From the NCBI RefSeq assembly GCF_905404315.1, contig NC_066281.1, forward strand, positions 13,358,001-13,422,000: 64,000 nucleotides of DNA, read 5' to 3'. Under the pieces are notes generated by a model. The model worked only from the letters and a program-made list of their open reading frames with translations. It did not search any database and was not told the origin of the DNA. The DNA is from Leptidea sinapis. Lineage: Eukaryota > Arthropoda > Insecta > Lepidoptera > Pieridae. Positions 58,101 through 62,340 of this stretch are shown piece after piece. A program made the translations under genes and the position numbers. How positions within the stretch are numbered: position 1 is the first letter of the stretch; the number at the start of each line of letters is the position of its first letter.

Positions 58101-58310
58101 ATAATTATAATATTTAGAGTTTATCCGTATTATAGATACGTATATAATGAACAATCTCGTCGAATATGTTTCAATTCGCAAGATACGTACATTTGAGACT
58201 GTGGCTTATTCTCAGACTTTTTCCTTATCTTCTTAACTGGCGCTGTCACGCTCATCTTGCTTTGCATCCCCCTCCATGTGTCTCCCAGTTGGAGGTCACA
58301 GGATTCAATT
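22027..58310 (-). CDS. tai: taiman (p160/SRC-type nuclear receptor coactivator), 18 coding exons
   Basis: Split gene of about 36 kb. Exons were joined by hand from GT..AG boundaries; all phases agree and the coding total is 3,531 nt (about 1,176 residues plus stop). Domains in order: bHLH (about residues 22-75), PAS-like A region (about 105-265), PAS-B-like segment (about 271-345), then a Ser/Pro/acidic region with LXXLL boxes at about 475-479, 491-495, 583-587 and 671-675, a conserved C-terminal [11 protein letters not shown] segment, and a final LXXLL at about 1170-1174. This order is that of insect Taiman and vertebrate NCOA/SRC proteins. Family members are nuclear coactivators that bind ligand-activated receptors through LXXLL and recruit acetyltransferases; insect Tai works with EcR/USP and Met. 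The bHLH exon, the PAS-B match and the multiple LXXLL boxes make the identity firm. Less certain are the N-terminus, exon 17, and how the tandem copies of exon 7 are used. Confidence 0.93.
22270..22640 (-). mobile_element. LINE 3'-terminal fragment (family A)
   Basis: Intron copy that matches 5280-5350 at its left part and 430-620 and 38800-38990 at its right part (caattt.tgaatttcacaa..tgttcattttctggaatcttgt). Confidence 0.65.
23062..24356 (-). mobile_element. Intact mariner element, copy 1
   Basis: 1,295 bp flanked by TA duplications (23060-23061, 24357-24358). Terminal inverted repeats start cgagggg[a/c]ggtcaaaaagttcgcggaatg with one mismatch in 29 bp. It encodes a full transposase. It lies in the last tai intron, same strand as tai. 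No difference from the copy at 55737-57031 was seen in the ORF or in the terminal parts read. Confidence 0.95.
23122..24177 (-). CDS. Mariner transposase, 351 residues, intact
   Basis: Cuts and inserts the element at TA sites. N-terminal helix-turn-helix DNA-binding region (residues about 1-110) with linker WVPRML at about 119-124. Catalytic triad D158 (TGDETW), D252 (HDNAPVH) and D287 (SPDLAPSDF); 34 residues separate the last two, the DD34D signature of mariner. Full length for the family, no stop or frameshift. The subfamily was not determined. Confidence 0.95.
   Translation of the reverse strand: MEKIEHRAVVKFLTKQGKTPQTILQEMLAVYGDSAPGKTMIYKWHGLFKQGRESIEDDPRPGRPIEATTPEIIEKVEKLVLEDGRLKKKQLAASVGVSETTILNILHQHLGMSKVCSRWVPRMLTPLQKRERVNCSREYLDRCGEVREEIMARIVTGDETWVHHYEPESKQESMQWHKKGTPPPKKFKVSQSAGKIMATIFWDTEGILLIDYKERGVSITGEYYASLLDRLKEAIKEKRRGKLTKGVLLLHDNAPVHTSHVATAAIHRCGFEQLRHPPYSPDLAPSDFYLFPKMKKELRGKKFRDDDEVKSAISAYFDAQDKTYFFDGINKLYARSQKCIRVKGEYIEKEK
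24954..26655 (-). CDS. LINE reverse transcriptase part
   Basis: The open frame extends to 26783, but homology starts near 26655 with [21 protein letters not shown] motifs: [80 protein letters not shown] and YADD (about 25788-25799). Ends with the conserved C-terminal region [18 protein letters not shown]. Apart from the upstream frameshift it looks undamaged. Confidence 0.87.
26561..27724 (-). CDS. LINE endonuclease part
   Basis: 387 residues: [23 protein letters not shown] start, [27 protein letters not shown] and SSDHCLI. These are the EEP (AP-endonuclease-like) motifs that nick target DNA for retrotransposition. The frame leaves homology near 26655, where the RT frame takes over; this single shift separates it from the following part. 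Confidence 0.85.
   Translation of the reverse strand: MDFCNIRGLRSNLNAVHFHLETAKSVLLFITETQISSLADSSYLSYPGYNLEHSFIPRAGVCVYVREDVCSRRLSFLEGQDLSIIWLRVDCDDHPRIYACLYRSHSGNAETDRLLEHIQMATDSVLEQIPTAEIVFLGDFNAHHAEWLGSRTTDHAGRSVHDFALAYGLTQLVIAPTRIPDLQDHTPSLLDLLLTSHPEGYLVSVDPPLGSSDHCLIRSTVPITRPTRPRFLGCRRVWHYRSAEWDEMRCFFASYPWRQICFSLGDSDAAADAVADVVLQGMELFIPSSSVPIGGRSQPWFDRSCKIASRRKQECYQAWVNATCNAKSKHIGRIGERLARLPSGTRAFWSLAKAVQGNFCHCTGMMTRWPMTRKRKLISWAPSSRPT
28244..28314 (-). CDS. tai: tai exon 17 (predicted): Pro/Ala/Arg-rich linker
   Basis: A 71-nt open segment between ACGTAG and GTACGA reading [20 protein letters not shown]. It enters in phase 1 and leaves in phase 0. Without it exon 16 (phase 1) would join exon 18 in a frame that stops after about 12 codons; with it the join opens exon 18 in the frame ending SLLQKLLSQ. 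It is therefore supported mainly by phase logic and base composition; the acceptor tract is weak. Confidence 0.6.
28680..28780. mobile_element. Dispersed repeat (ttttaaccgacttccaaaaa type)
   Basis: Starts tttttaaccgacttccaaaaagg and continues aggaggttctaattacg, a motif frequent in lepidopteran repeats. Only one copy in this window, so it is recognised from general knowledge. Confidence 0.5.
28781..29157. other. Intron sequence, nothing recognised
   Basis: AT-rich intron between tai exons 16 and 17. Confidence 0.5.
29158..29316 (-). CDS. tai: tai exon 16: conserved [11 protein letters not shown] segment
   Basis: Gly-rich start, then [18 protein letters not shown] and [17 protein letters not shown]. 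The [11 protein letters not shown] block is a hallmark near the C-terminus of insect Taiman. Two acceptors, at 29316 (TTCAG) and 29322 (GGAG), keep the same frame and differ by two codons; a third candidate higher up (TTTAG) would create a stop with the incoming base. The donor G|GTAATT leaves phase 1. Confidence 0.85.
29323..30935. other. Intron sequence, no gene
   Basis: AT-rich intron between tai exons 15 and 16. The ORFs here lack motifs. Confidence 0.5.
30936..31170. mobile_element. tRNA-like foldback element, half copy
   Basis: Contains the block ggatctactttacagttgataacctgctcaa..ccaatatttgcatattagg, inverse of 34170-34230, then gtttttaaagtgataaccct as at 34001, then a tRNA-like tract with B-box gggttcgaatccc (about 31105-31117). 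Confidence 0.65.
32105..32160. other. Hairpin cagacagccg...cggctgtctg
   Basis: Perfect 10-bp inverted repeat around a GC-rich loop inside an AT-rich intron. No coding frame. May be the edge of an unrecognised element. Confidence 0.45.
32243..32556. mobile_element. MITE with ACGGCCGT ends, copy 2
   Basis: Collinear with 2236-2551 (for example tcagtctatctcttacttgagata and atccgtacacgctgtct). Left end has one substitution (acggtcgttccc); right end ggaacggccgtta is intact. Confidence 0.85.
32670..32815. mobile_element. Partial relative of the ACGGCCGT MITE
   Basis: Starts tacggccgttttcaataacctatctatcc and continues with a ttaacttactagaggta block resembling the left end of the MITE. The right end is not found. 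Confidence 0.5.
32850..32902. repeat. AT palindrome (tatata/atataata)
   Basis: Alternating TA-rich tract with repeated atataatatatattat units; self-complementary and able to extrude a cruciform. Confidence 0.7.
32990..33110. mobile_element. Dispersed repeat, inverse copy of the 1618-1885 type
   Basis: Contains gcaaaacaacgtttgccgggtcagccggtaacta, the inverse of ctagctgacccagcaaacgttg at 1621-1643. Confidence 0.55.
33334..33426 (-). CDS. tai: tai exon 15
   Basis: 93 nt, phase 1 at both ends: [19 protein letters not shown] then a His/Pro segment, ending at a GTGAGT donor. GTGTGTCAG acceptor. GC-rich island in an AT-rich intron. Confidence 0.82.
34039..34393. mobile_element. Foldback element with two head-to-head tRNA-like arms
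   Basis: Left arm (about 34039-34165) and right arm (about 34243-34393) are imperfect inverse copies: each carries a tRNA-like tract (ctcagttggcagagcac and B-box gggttcg) and ends in acacaaataaaatt / aattttatttgtgt. The 80-bp spacer is shared, inverted, with 30936-31005. It could fold into one long hairpin. Confidence 0.7.
34439..34538 (-). CDS. tai: tai exon 14
   Basis: 33 codons plus one nucleotide: [20 protein letters not shown] then a Pro/Tyr/Arg-rich tail. CTGTTCCAG acceptor, G|GTCAGT donor. Phase 0 to 1, as required. Confidence 0.83.
34625..35000. mobile_element. Dispersed repeat family C, copy 1
   Basis: Inverse counterpart of 51590-51915: shared blocks include gtacaaaacttgaacaaaaaaaaaactaataggacatct and ggtttccgagat.cag. 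Contains a degenerate tRNA-like stretch. Class not decided. Confidence 0.65.
35001..35720. other. Intron sequence, no gene
   Basis: AT-rich; the ORF at 35283-35528 has no recognised motif. Intron between tai exons 13 and 14. Confidence 0.45.
35722..35930 (-). mobile_element. 5'-truncated LINE 3' end
   Basis: Matches 24870-25060 (gagaggggcaaacgg, caaccgcccgcggacatccgcaac, gcgttgcc.gcctttaaggtggg, ggtaattgatt). Only about 200 bp of the 3' end of the same subfamily. Confidence 0.8.
36011..36766. mobile_element. TIR element (TGCAACTGTT ends) interrupted by a SINE
   Basis: Starts tgcaactgtt and ends aacagttgca (36757-36766). Internally it holds palindromic blocks (aaacgagtgttgtaatg / cattacaacactcgttt). 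Collinear with 38114-38455 once the SINE at about 36220-36490 is removed. No ORF, so non-autonomous. Confidence 0.75.
36220..36490 (-). mobile_element. tRNA-derived SINE
   Basis: Minus strand: a tRNA-like head gacctctatagccgagtggt with B-box gggttcgaatccc (about 36418-36430), a body (gttatgagttacaagacaacg, inverse), and a 3' ataat repeat tail. It sits inside the hairpin block of the TIR element; taatg appears on both sides as a likely target duplication. Confidence 0.8.
37006..37094 (-). CDS. tai: tai exon 13
   Basis: Short exon of 29 codons: [20 protein letters not shown] then [19 protein letters not shown] acceptor, GTGAGT donor, phase 1 to phase 0. Asn/Met/Gln-rich as in the C-terminal half of Taiman proteins. 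Confidence 0.83.
37902..38028 (-). CDS. tai: tai exon 12
   Basis: 42 codons plus one nucleotide: [19 protein letters not shown] then [20 protein letters not shown]. The acceptor is ATGTGTTGCAG, the donor G|GTACGTG. Phase 0 in and phase 1 out match exons 11 and 13. No named domain. Confidence 0.85.
38114..38455. mobile_element. TIR element, second copy without SINE
   Basis: Matches 36011-36230 and 36495-36740: tgcaactgttg, tatcacatgagtgtt.taatacct, acacccataatatgaatcctctataaatgattct, aaacgagtgttgtaatg..cattacaacactc, ttagaatatttaata. It shows the empty site for the SINE in the other copy. Confidence 0.75.
38605..39062. mobile_element. Two family A LINE tails joined in opposite directions
   Basis: 38605-38990 is a minus-oriented tail like 22270-22640. 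From about 38990, aatgatacca..gaatggagc..ataccctcaggctctttaattataaat is the plus-oriented end as at 3345-3410. Confidence 0.6.
39085..39215 (-). mobile_element. Family B retroposon fragment
   Basis: Matches 6540-6655 (cccttcagaccgaaac, acattactgcttc.c.gcagaaataggcac, acccataatctagccggcatcc, gagcctcccactggtaaac). Confidence 0.75.
39280..39426 (-). CDS. tai: tai exon 11: Arg/Gln helix segment
   Basis: 49 codons, phase 0 to phase 0. Reads [20 protein letters not shown], then an Arg/Ala/Gln helix ending QQMLVSPE before GAG|GTGATC. The acceptor is ACGTTCAG. GC-rich against AT-rich introns. Confidence 0.85.
40031..40162 (-). CDS. tai: tai exon 10: conserved [11 protein letters not shown] segment
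   Basis: 44 codons, phase 0 at both ends, CGTTATTTCAG acceptor and GTGAGTAA donor. Reads [20 protein letters not shown] then a Ser/Pro-rich [13 protein letters not shown]. The AINAIxxSLMxCE pattern is one I associate with insect Taiman. Confidence 0.88.
40593..40752 (-). CDS. tai: tai exon 9: [10 protein letters not shown] helix
   Basis: 53 codons plus one nucleotide, with TTTTGCAG acceptor and CAG|GTATTG donor. Encodes [25 protein letters not shown] then [11 protein letters not shown]. The acidic amphipathic [10 protein letters not shown] helix is a variant of an LXXLL box and resembles the activation-domain helices of Taiman proteins; a direct function is inferred only. Confidence 0.88.
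40890..40970 (+). pseudogene. LINE C-terminal fragment ([11 protein letters not shown])
   Basis: Plus strand reads [19 protein letters not shown], the common C-terminal signature of RTE-type LINE proteins (R-W-x-D-D-L-V-K-V-A), followed by gatgatgacgat repeats. Confidence 0.6.
41630..42251 (+). pseudogene. Scrambled LINE fragment
   Basis: 41690-42190 matches the linker/RT start of the 7768-10870 element (gatatttttataccaagctctg.tgtaccga, ggcagatcacagccctgg, cgtcgtcaa/tcatcc, gccgttgcacatgaggaatgacaccctggcc). 42195-42251 then runs inversely and encodes on the minus strand [15 protein letters not shown]. Old and rearranged. Confidence 0.75.
42252..42520 (+). mobile_element. Family B retroposon copy
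   Basis: Inverse of 6341-6659 over nearly its full length (ggctcctttgcacaggatgccggctagattatgggtacc; gggcgccgtaactagtgaaattactgggcaaatgag; aaggtgacgag). It ends in ttatcataaaata. It also abuts a fragment of the same LINE, as in the 6 kb locus. Confidence 0.8.
42967..43143 (-). CDS. tai: tai exon 8: Gly/Ser and Pro/His-rich segment
   Basis: 58 complete codons, beginning (S)[19 protein letters not shown] and ending in a Pro/Ala/His/Tyr-rich tail YTT. The acceptor is TGTGTGTGGACAG and the donor GTCAGT. It requires phase 2 from exon 7 and leaves phase 2 for exon 9. It is GC-rich, unlike the flanking introns. Confidence 0.82.
43229..43770. mobile_element. hAT-like/MITE element with agagacyrgatt ends
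   Basis: Left end tagagactagattctatgct and right end gcatataatccggtctcta are inverse related. Interior is full of atgcaaa/tatgca motifs (43260-43340 and 43700-43750) arranged inversely as subterminal repeats, as in hAT elements. No intact ORF. Confidence 0.6.
44430..44660 (+). pseudogene. hAT transposase C-terminal dimerisation domain remnant
   Basis: Plus strand reads [17 protein letters not shown], then [14 protein letters not shown], stop, and after a shift [15 protein letters not shown]. This follows the hAT dimerisation pattern YPxLxxxAR..L..P.SS..SE..FS.AG....R..L.P..AE.L.FL..N. Followed at 44770-44840 by repeated ccggccggata motifs. Confidence 0.75.
44967..46512 (-). repeat. Seven-copy, 226-bp tandem array of the exon 7 LXXLL module
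   Basis: Units begin at 44967, 45193, 45419, 45645, 45871, 46097 and 46323, an exact 226-bp period. Each repeats most of exon 7, including LVSLL, plus its 3' splice-donor flank. Between the AG|GTTACT donor of one unit and the homologous SPLCHKNQ start of the next lie only 40 bp, so an in-phase module of 186 nt (62 codons) is possible, for example 45191-45376. Units at 45193 and 45645 carry GGG where the others carry GCG, a CCG/CCC change that is silent in the tai frame. The lowest unit has lost the AG|GTTACT donor. Straight read-through without splicing shifts frame and stops at the end of the next unit. Confidence 0.92.
46321..46583 (-). CDS. tai: tai exon 7: fourth LXXLL box (LVSLL); 5'-most unit of the tandem array
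   Basis: Starts in phase 0 after a CCTTTATAG acceptor (VTSSAISC...), runs through [19 protein letters not shown] and a Pro/His-rich stretch, and ends LSNIL-AG in phase 2 at a GTTACT donor. Phase 2 is exactly what exon 8 needs (AG+C gives Ser). This unit differs from the six downstream copies in having CQKNQ rather than CHKNQ and a longer N-terminal part. The acceptor tract lies in sequence that resembles a dispersed repeat. Confidence 0.85.
46590..46760. mobile_element. Repeat-like sequence abutting tai exon 7
   Basis: ggcataaaaggcatttattttctcaaaattgattcc through ggcgcaagaaactctcccagcattc resembles a retroposon 3' end that I know as frequent in Lepidoptera; no second copy exists in this window. 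It begins within about 7 bp of the exon 7 acceptor, so it supplies most of the acceptor's pyrimidine tract. Confidence 0.5.
46761..47356. other. Intron sequence, no gene
   Basis: AT-rich intron between tai exons 6 and 7; nothing further recognised. Confidence 0.45.
47358..47606 (-). CDS. tai: tai exon 6: third LXXLL box (LSQLL)
   Basis: 83 codons, phase 0 at both ends, between a TTTTTTAG acceptor and CAG|GTATG. Starts [17 protein letters not shown], then [10 protein letters not shown] (an LXXLL box) and a basic segment [11 protein letters not shown]. Serine/acidic spacing between boxes is typical of the receptor-interaction region of SRC proteins. Confidence 0.9.
47790..48460 (-). mobile_element. 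5'-truncated LINE 3' end
   Basis: Minus-strand open piece 47850-48323 reads [49 protein letters not shown], and YHPHHLDVW, close to 10330-10812 of the plus-strand copy. It is cleanly open, so younger than that copy. Lies in the intron between exons 5 and 6, with an A-run at the 3' end (47790-47800). Confidence 0.85.
48461..48730. mobile_element. LINE/SINE 3' tail (gtcgcctcttacgacaccc type)
   Basis: The block gcctgtagtcgcctcttacgacacccttggacctgggactaccctattctttatacgccccgg is a tail motif I know from lepidopteran LINEs. It abuts the truncated LINE at 48460. Confidence 0.55.
48950..49290 (+). pseudogene. LINE RT C-terminal remnant
   Basis: Plus strand reads [28 protein letters not shown].., consistent with the jockey-like C-terminal W-x-P-x-Y...I..IE.VQ..F.R. 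pattern, then [19 protein letters not shown]. Several shifts. Confidence 0.6.
49450..49914. other. Intron sequence, no gene
   Basis: AT-rich; nothing recognised. Confidence 0.4.
49915..50762 (-). CDS. tai: tai exon 5: PAS-B-like segment and two LXXLL boxes
   Basis: Longest coding exon (848 nt, 282 complete codons). The first 75 residues read as PAS-B: HLQEVL, then [16 protein letters not shown] and a terminal SRLF, as in NCOA proteins. An acidic/Pro stretch follows, then two nuclear-receptor boxes, LRTLL and LKDLL, 11 residues apart, and a Pro/Ala/His-rich tail. The acceptor is TTTGTTTCAG; the donor is AGG|GTGAGA. The 3' half is strongly GC-rich compared with the flanking introns. Confidence 0.92.
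51090..51270 (+). pseudogene. LINE RT fragment
   Basis: Reads [18 protein letters not shown] and, frame-broken, G-V-P-Q-G-like sequence (ggagtaccccaagggtatatattgggtcctttcctattgatt), then a Y-A-D-N-like motif. Matches the RT block between finger and palm. Confidence 0.6.
51288..51432. repeat. 72-bp tandem duplication
   Basis: The unit tttcaacaagtaaaagactt...taccttaaataa occurs twice, at 51288-51359 and 51360-51431, with no differences seen. It is inside the LINE remnant, so it arose after insertion. Confidence 0.9.
51590..51915. mobile_element. Dispersed repeat family C, copy 2
   Basis: Inverse copy of 34625-35000, including ctcggaaacggctcc, ttgtatacaag/atatacaagac, ctattagtttttttttttgttcaagttttgtacattc and catggctcggtcgtcc. 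It ends about 40 bp from tai exon 4. Confidence 0.65.
51957..52120 (-). CDS. tai: tai exon 4: inter-PAS segment
   Basis: Encodes [14 protein letters not shown] followed by [12 protein letters not shown] and [10 protein letters not shown]. The CVIRR-like strand matches the CVARR region between PAS-A and PAS-B in SRC proteins. The acceptor is GCTAAG and the donor is a strong GTGAGT; phases 1 in, 1 out agree with exons 3 and 5. The acceptor has a weak pyrimidine tract. Confidence 0.86.
52121..53030. other. Intron sequence, no gene
   Basis: Intron between tai exons 3 and 4; short ORFs lack motifs. Confidence 0.45.
53035..53110 (-). mobile_element. Family B retroposon remnant
   Basis: Resembles 6533-6600: ctagagctacagcgcccttcaaaacgacacacaataatg..gacacggcac. 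It sits 40 bp from the donor of tai exon 3. Confidence 0.5.
53150..53436 (-). CDS. tai: tai exon 3: PAS-A-like domain
   Basis: Starts [10 protein letters not shown] after a TTATTTCAG acceptor and ends in phase 2 before GTATGA. The 95 codons include VTENIKDFI and [10 protein letters not shown], typical of the PAS core of Taiman/NCOA proteins. A short repeat fragment lies only about 50 bp beyond its donor, in the following intron. Confidence 0.9.
53560..54015. other. CpG-rich block in the tai bHLH-PAS intron
   Basis: Contains clusters such as ggcgcgctcggtcggcagtcgccgcgctcg (53570-53600) and gctcgcgcggcaaataaag (53925-53945), unlike the surrounding AT-rich intron. No homologous copy in the window, no supported ORF. 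It could be an unrecognised transposable element or an internal promoter. Confidence 0.4.
54061..54355 (-). CDS. tai: tai exon 2: bHLH domain
   Basis: Encodes the basic region [14 protein letters not shown], helix 1 ([10 protein letters not shown]), loop and helix 2 ([15 protein letters not shown]), followed by a Cys/Pro linker and the start of the PAS-like region ([10 protein letters not shown]). The acceptor is TTATTTACAG and the donor GAG|GTAATT; it enters with one nucleotide completing the Ile codon and leaves in phase 0. This is the most diagnostic exon for the SRC/Taiman family. Confidence 0.93.
54356..55736. other. Intron sequence, no gene
   Basis: AT-rich intron 1 of tai, upstream of the mariner insertion. 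No motif recognised. Confidence 0.45.
55737..57031 (+). mobile_element. Intact mariner element, copy 2
   Basis: 1,295 bp flanked by TA (55735-55736, 57032-57033). The inverted repeats and the encoded protein are the same as in copy 1 at 23062-24356. It sits in tai intron 1, antisense to tai. Confidence 0.95.
55916..56971 (+). CDS. Mariner transposase, 351 residues, intact
   Basis: Protein identical, residue by residue as read, to the product of 23122-24177, with D158, D252 and D287 all present. It has 179 bp of leader before the ATG and 60 bp after the stop codon to the element end. Its identity to the other copy argues for recent transposition. Confidence 0.95.
   Translation: MEKIEHRAVVKFLTKQGKTPQTILQEMLAVYGDSAPGKTMIYKWHGLFKQGRESIEDDPRPGRPIEATTPEIIEKVEKLVLEDGRLKKKQLAASVGVSETTILNILHQHLGMSKVCSRWVPRMLTPLQKRERVNCSREYLDRCGEVREEIMARIVTGDETWVHHYEPESKQESMQWHKKGTPPPKKFKVSQSAGKIMATIFWDTEGILLIDYKERGVSITGEYYASLLDRLKEAIKEKRRGKLTKGVLLLHDNAPVHTSHVATAAIHRCGFEQLRHPPYSPDLAPSDFYLFPKMKKELRGKKFRDDDEVKSAISAYFDAQDKTYFFDGINKLYARSQKCIRVKGEYIEKEK
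57034..58190. other. Intron 1 of tai, no gene
   Basis: AT-rich. No domain recognised. Confidence 0.45.
58191..58310 (-). CDS. tai: tai exon 1: translation start and basic N-terminus
   Basis: The minus strand reads a short Lys/Arg-rich peptide ending KPQSQ from an ATG at 58253-58255. An in-frame ATG lies four codons upstream. The exon ends in phase 2 at a GTACGT donor just below 58191; joining to exon 2 gives PQSQ-I-NKC, the usual Taiman lead into the basic region. The upstream edge at 58310 follows a pyrimidine-rich TTCTGTAG acceptor, so a further 5' exon, probably untranslated, should lie at higher coordinates. The reading frame stays open upstream of the ATG to this acceptor, so an N-terminal extension is possible. 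Confidence 0.8.
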
Positions 58311-60350
58311 CTACAGAAGCAGCAAAAAAAGGATCTATTATTAAAACAATGTTCTAATAATGGCTTTGTGGTGATCGGTGAGATGATGTCAGAACACTAA
58401 CTTGTCACTTAACCGCTCTTTCAATGTATCAATCAAGATACACGTTTTAATAATTGCAATGAACATTCGGCGAGTCTGCAGCGCTTTGTTCCACATTAAT
58501 CTACTAACCTTGAACACATTAACTACCACATACGTACCTACCTACCGACGTGTGAATGATACAGGTACTATCTAAATGGTTAAAACAAGTAAAAGAATGA
58601 GCTCAATTAAGGTATCTTATTTGATATGAATATATATTAATGAAATGATAAAGCCAATACATGCAATATGTACTAATAGAACATTTATTTGAGACTTGAT
58701 AATAAGTAGGCACCTATATATGTATACTATCAGAAGACAGAATGGGTATACATACAGTTTTGTTACGAATGTAAATAAAACCATAACTAATAGCGTAATT
58801 ATTACTAAACAACAACATTAATAACAACAACGGTAACAGAAAATATGTATCTAAATAACCTCCAAATAATCCTATCTAGACACTGAATACACGCAAGACG
58901 TGTTATAAGAATGAAATACAGCATTGGTTGGAGAGGCGAAGGTTAATTTTCCAAAATTTGATTTGATTACCGAATGGCGAATACCAAATAAAGAATAGAA
59001 TGAGTTCGATGTGAAAGAGACAGACACAGCAGTAAAACGACGCCTGCCGACTACCGAGGAGCCCCACAAGTCACAAGGCAACCTCTCTGCGACGGGCGAC
59101 CGCGCAACCTTGAAATAATAATGTTCGGAATACAACAACCGACAACGCGCCATAAGCGTGCTGCGTGACCAGAAATAGGCAGTAGATCAAACCATTTACC
59201 ATTCGCAAATTTCGCTTATAAGGGCCCTTCTCTGTAGGTATATTTTGTGGCATTGAAATTATTACCCATCTACAAATGTTTGTCCACTCGAAAAACAATT
59301 GTATCTTTCTGCAATTTTGTAAGATCGTCTTGCAGTTTGCATTGACAGTGAATCAGTGAAAGTTGATAAGTATTGGCAGCGTTATGCGAATCAAGATTTC
59401 GCTTTTACAATAGTTACTCAACAGGTATTCGTCATGAATCACACTCTTCGGCCTGTTGGCGATTAACTCAATGCCTTCAACAAAATATAATGTATTGTAA
59501 TAGACTCTATTCTGTTTATGATTTTATACTTTCATCATGCCTAATTATTACACAATGACTTAGTGTACCTACTATATTGTGTTACATATTGACAAACACT
59601 GATTATTCTTAATAACAAAAGCGTTCAGTACCTAGTTGTAAACTAATCTCTATGACTAAGTAACCCAGTTTAAGCAGAAATCAAAAGAAAAAGAGGATGT
59701 TTTTAAAAACTTGTTACAATGTAGATAAGAAAATTCCATGTTACGTAATAGAATACCTAGGTCCTTATTTAGGATGATTATAGATGCGTTACAATATTAA
59801 TTACCATGTAGACATATTATTAGGTTTAAGTTATAGGTTCCCACTACATTAATCATGATATACAATACATGACCATCAGTGACAAAGTTGTTTCAGTATA
59901 TTTATGTTTACATAGTTAGTTTTCAAGATGAACATATTACCTACTTATAATGTCGTCGTAAACGAAAAGGTTTATAGTACCTCCTCTTTTTATTGATATG
60001 ATTCTGAAACATATTTGGACAAAATTAAGTCCAAATTTTACATTTAGGCGTGAGCCAAAAGCTGAGTGAAGTGATAATTGTTGCATAAACATTTTAAACG
60101 TTGCATCTCAATATAAATTTCAAAAGAAAAGTTTTAGTAACTTGAATCTTAATTCTAATATAAAATTATACAATGTGAATATTTATTTATATGCGTATTA
60201 AGTCGCATTTATAGAAAGGATTCCATATACTTATATTTATTTTTATAATTTGGAATTATAACGTATTTCGAACAAGCGTATTTAATAGACAGATATGAGT
60301 AGTTGTGTAGCTAAATACCTTAGAATTACGTTTGAGGAAAACTAACATCT
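58311..60350. other. 5' flank or 5' UTR intron of tai, no gene recognised
   Basis: The ORF at 58872-59153 (minus) has no motif. 59040-59110 is GC-richer and might be a 5' UTR exon, unproven. Confidence 0.35.
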
Positions 60351-61260
60351 TCCATGCTTTAACAATAATAATATGATCATAATGATTGATAAATCTCAAC
60401 TTGGAATCAAATAGAAATCCCAAATCACAAACAACTGGTACCTTATTTAAAATCTCCTTGTTAATTTTGTAAGATTCAAGTTTTTTTTTCGCTTGGAGAA
60501 TTTAATGTGTGAGCACTTGTATGCATTGTTTTCCATTTTATTATCAACACACCAATCGTATGGTCTGCTGTATCATCTATGACAATCAAAAAGAGAGTTG
60601 GTCCTAAATGGAACCCTCGGGGAAAGCAAGACTTTGCTGTGAAATCATTGGATTTATAGTCACCCAGAACAACGCTCTTGGTTCTATTTCTCAAATAATA
60701 ACTAAATCATTGCAAAGGTTGCCAAGAAATCCATAATGTTTTAATTTTATTAAGTATCTCATGGTTCACTCTATCGAATGCACTATTAAAATCAGTGTAA
60801 ATAGCATCAATTTCATTACCATTATCTATATACTATTTATCTAGTTTGTAAACTGTAGGTTTGATGTAGTTGAGCAATGTTTTAAAACTCAATGTTGATT
60901 GTCTTTTAATTATATTACTTAAGTAAGGAGTTACTGCTGATAAAAACGATCGTTCAAAAATTTTGGAAAAATGTGATTAATACAGGAACTGGGCGTTATT
61001 ATTTTTGATGTTCTCTCTATGGAACTTTTGATATAATATAGGAACTATATTTGCAATCCACAAATCAGTAAAAATTTAAGTTTGCATGGATTAATTGACA
61101 TGGATTAATCTCTAACGGTAACGTTAAGTGCTTGAAAGTTTTTAAAGTTAGGCGGAATACCATCGGGGCCAATTCCTTTCCTGGGATTAGTAAAACGTAG
61201 TAACTTAAAAATATTTATTTCTCTTGTTTCCACATAGGAAATGGAAAACTAGGGAAACGA
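60350..61260 (-). pseudogene. Decayed LINE reverse transcriptase
   Basis: Minus-strand pieces: PRKGIGPDGIPPNFK (about 61150-61190), EIDAIYTDFNSAFDRVNHEIL (about 60760-60830) and GFHLGPTLFLIVIDD (about 60570-60615), in the RT order. Multiple frameshifts. Confidence 0.75.
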
Positions 61261-61489
61261 GGAAAACTGGAAAAAAAGATTGTAACTATCAAAATTACAA
61301 ACATTCATGTTATCCTTTGTAAATATTGATTGGAAATTAGTAGCAAATAGTTCTGTTATGCCTTGCCAAGTTTGTGAACTTATATCGTTCAATTACATCT
61401 TAATAGGTATTTCGGATGACAAATTCCGTTTATATTTAATAAACGGAACGAATGTATGTAATGTTTACAGGCAACTTAGCGAATTTCCT

Positions 61490-61700
61490 AGAAATTGAGA
61501 ATCATAATGTTAATATAAGGATCAGACATAAACTTGCTACACGTACTCGGTTAAGTAGAGTTAGTAAGACTGTAGGCGATGTATATTGCTTTAACAACAT
61601 GCCATTACAAAATAAAACAACAAATTTTTAAAAGAATTGTTAAAACTTAAAGAGGTGGTCTAAGTTATTTGATGATACCACAGATTGGTATACATAAAAC
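61490..61700 (+). mobile_element. LINE 3'-terminal fragment (family A)
   Basis: Matches 3150-3370 (aatcataatgttaa, acataaacttg, ctcggttaa, gagttagtaag, aaaagaattgttaaaa, gatgataccacaga). Confidence 0.65.
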
Positions 61701-62224
61701 GGTATTACTCTTCGAATATCATAGTTCTAGGTCAACTGAAAATACCCTATAAATGTTGATTCTCTTGAGATTATCGAAACTTAAAAGTTTTTTCACAGCT
61801 TCAAGAGACTGTCGACTTGAGTGTAAATTTTTAATTTCAACTCGATATATCCACGCGTTTCTGAGATAAATGTTCTTTAAAGACAAACATAATGATCCTA
61901 TAGGGGTTCCGGTTTTTCCCTTTAGGGGTACGGAACCCAAACCCGGCTTGAATTTTCGAATGATTGGTAGTTTTCGCCTAAGTGATTTTAAATCCTATTT
62001 AGATTAAAATATTTGAATTTGATATTTAAATTATAATAATATGTTATGTATCAGCTCATAGTTACAACACTATGTACGGTGTAATTATCTCGTGCACCCG
62101 CACTTCTTCAGGGTTATCAGACTACATAATGGGTTTGGAAAGTACTAGGATTATTACTAATTCATAATATCATGTCGATGCAGATAATGCATAATATTGT
62201 ATTTTTTGATATGATATCATCATA

Positions 62225-62340
62225 TTATATTCATCATCATAATCATAATAGCCGGAAGACGTCCACTGATGGATAAAGGCCTCCCTAAAGATGGCCACGA
62301 CACGGACGATCGGTCCTGCACTACCCTCATCCGATATCCA
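62225..62340 (+). mobile_element. LINE 3'-end repeat
   Basis: Inverse copy of 15620-15715: catcatcataatcataatagccggaagacgtccactg, aaaggcctccc, ccacgacacggacgatcggtcctgcac. Confidence 0.65.

Noticed and set aside
58872..59298. Minus-strand ORFs as the tai 5' coding exon
   Set aside because: No similarity to Taiman N-termini and no phase-compatible donor was found; a 5' UTR exon here remains possible.
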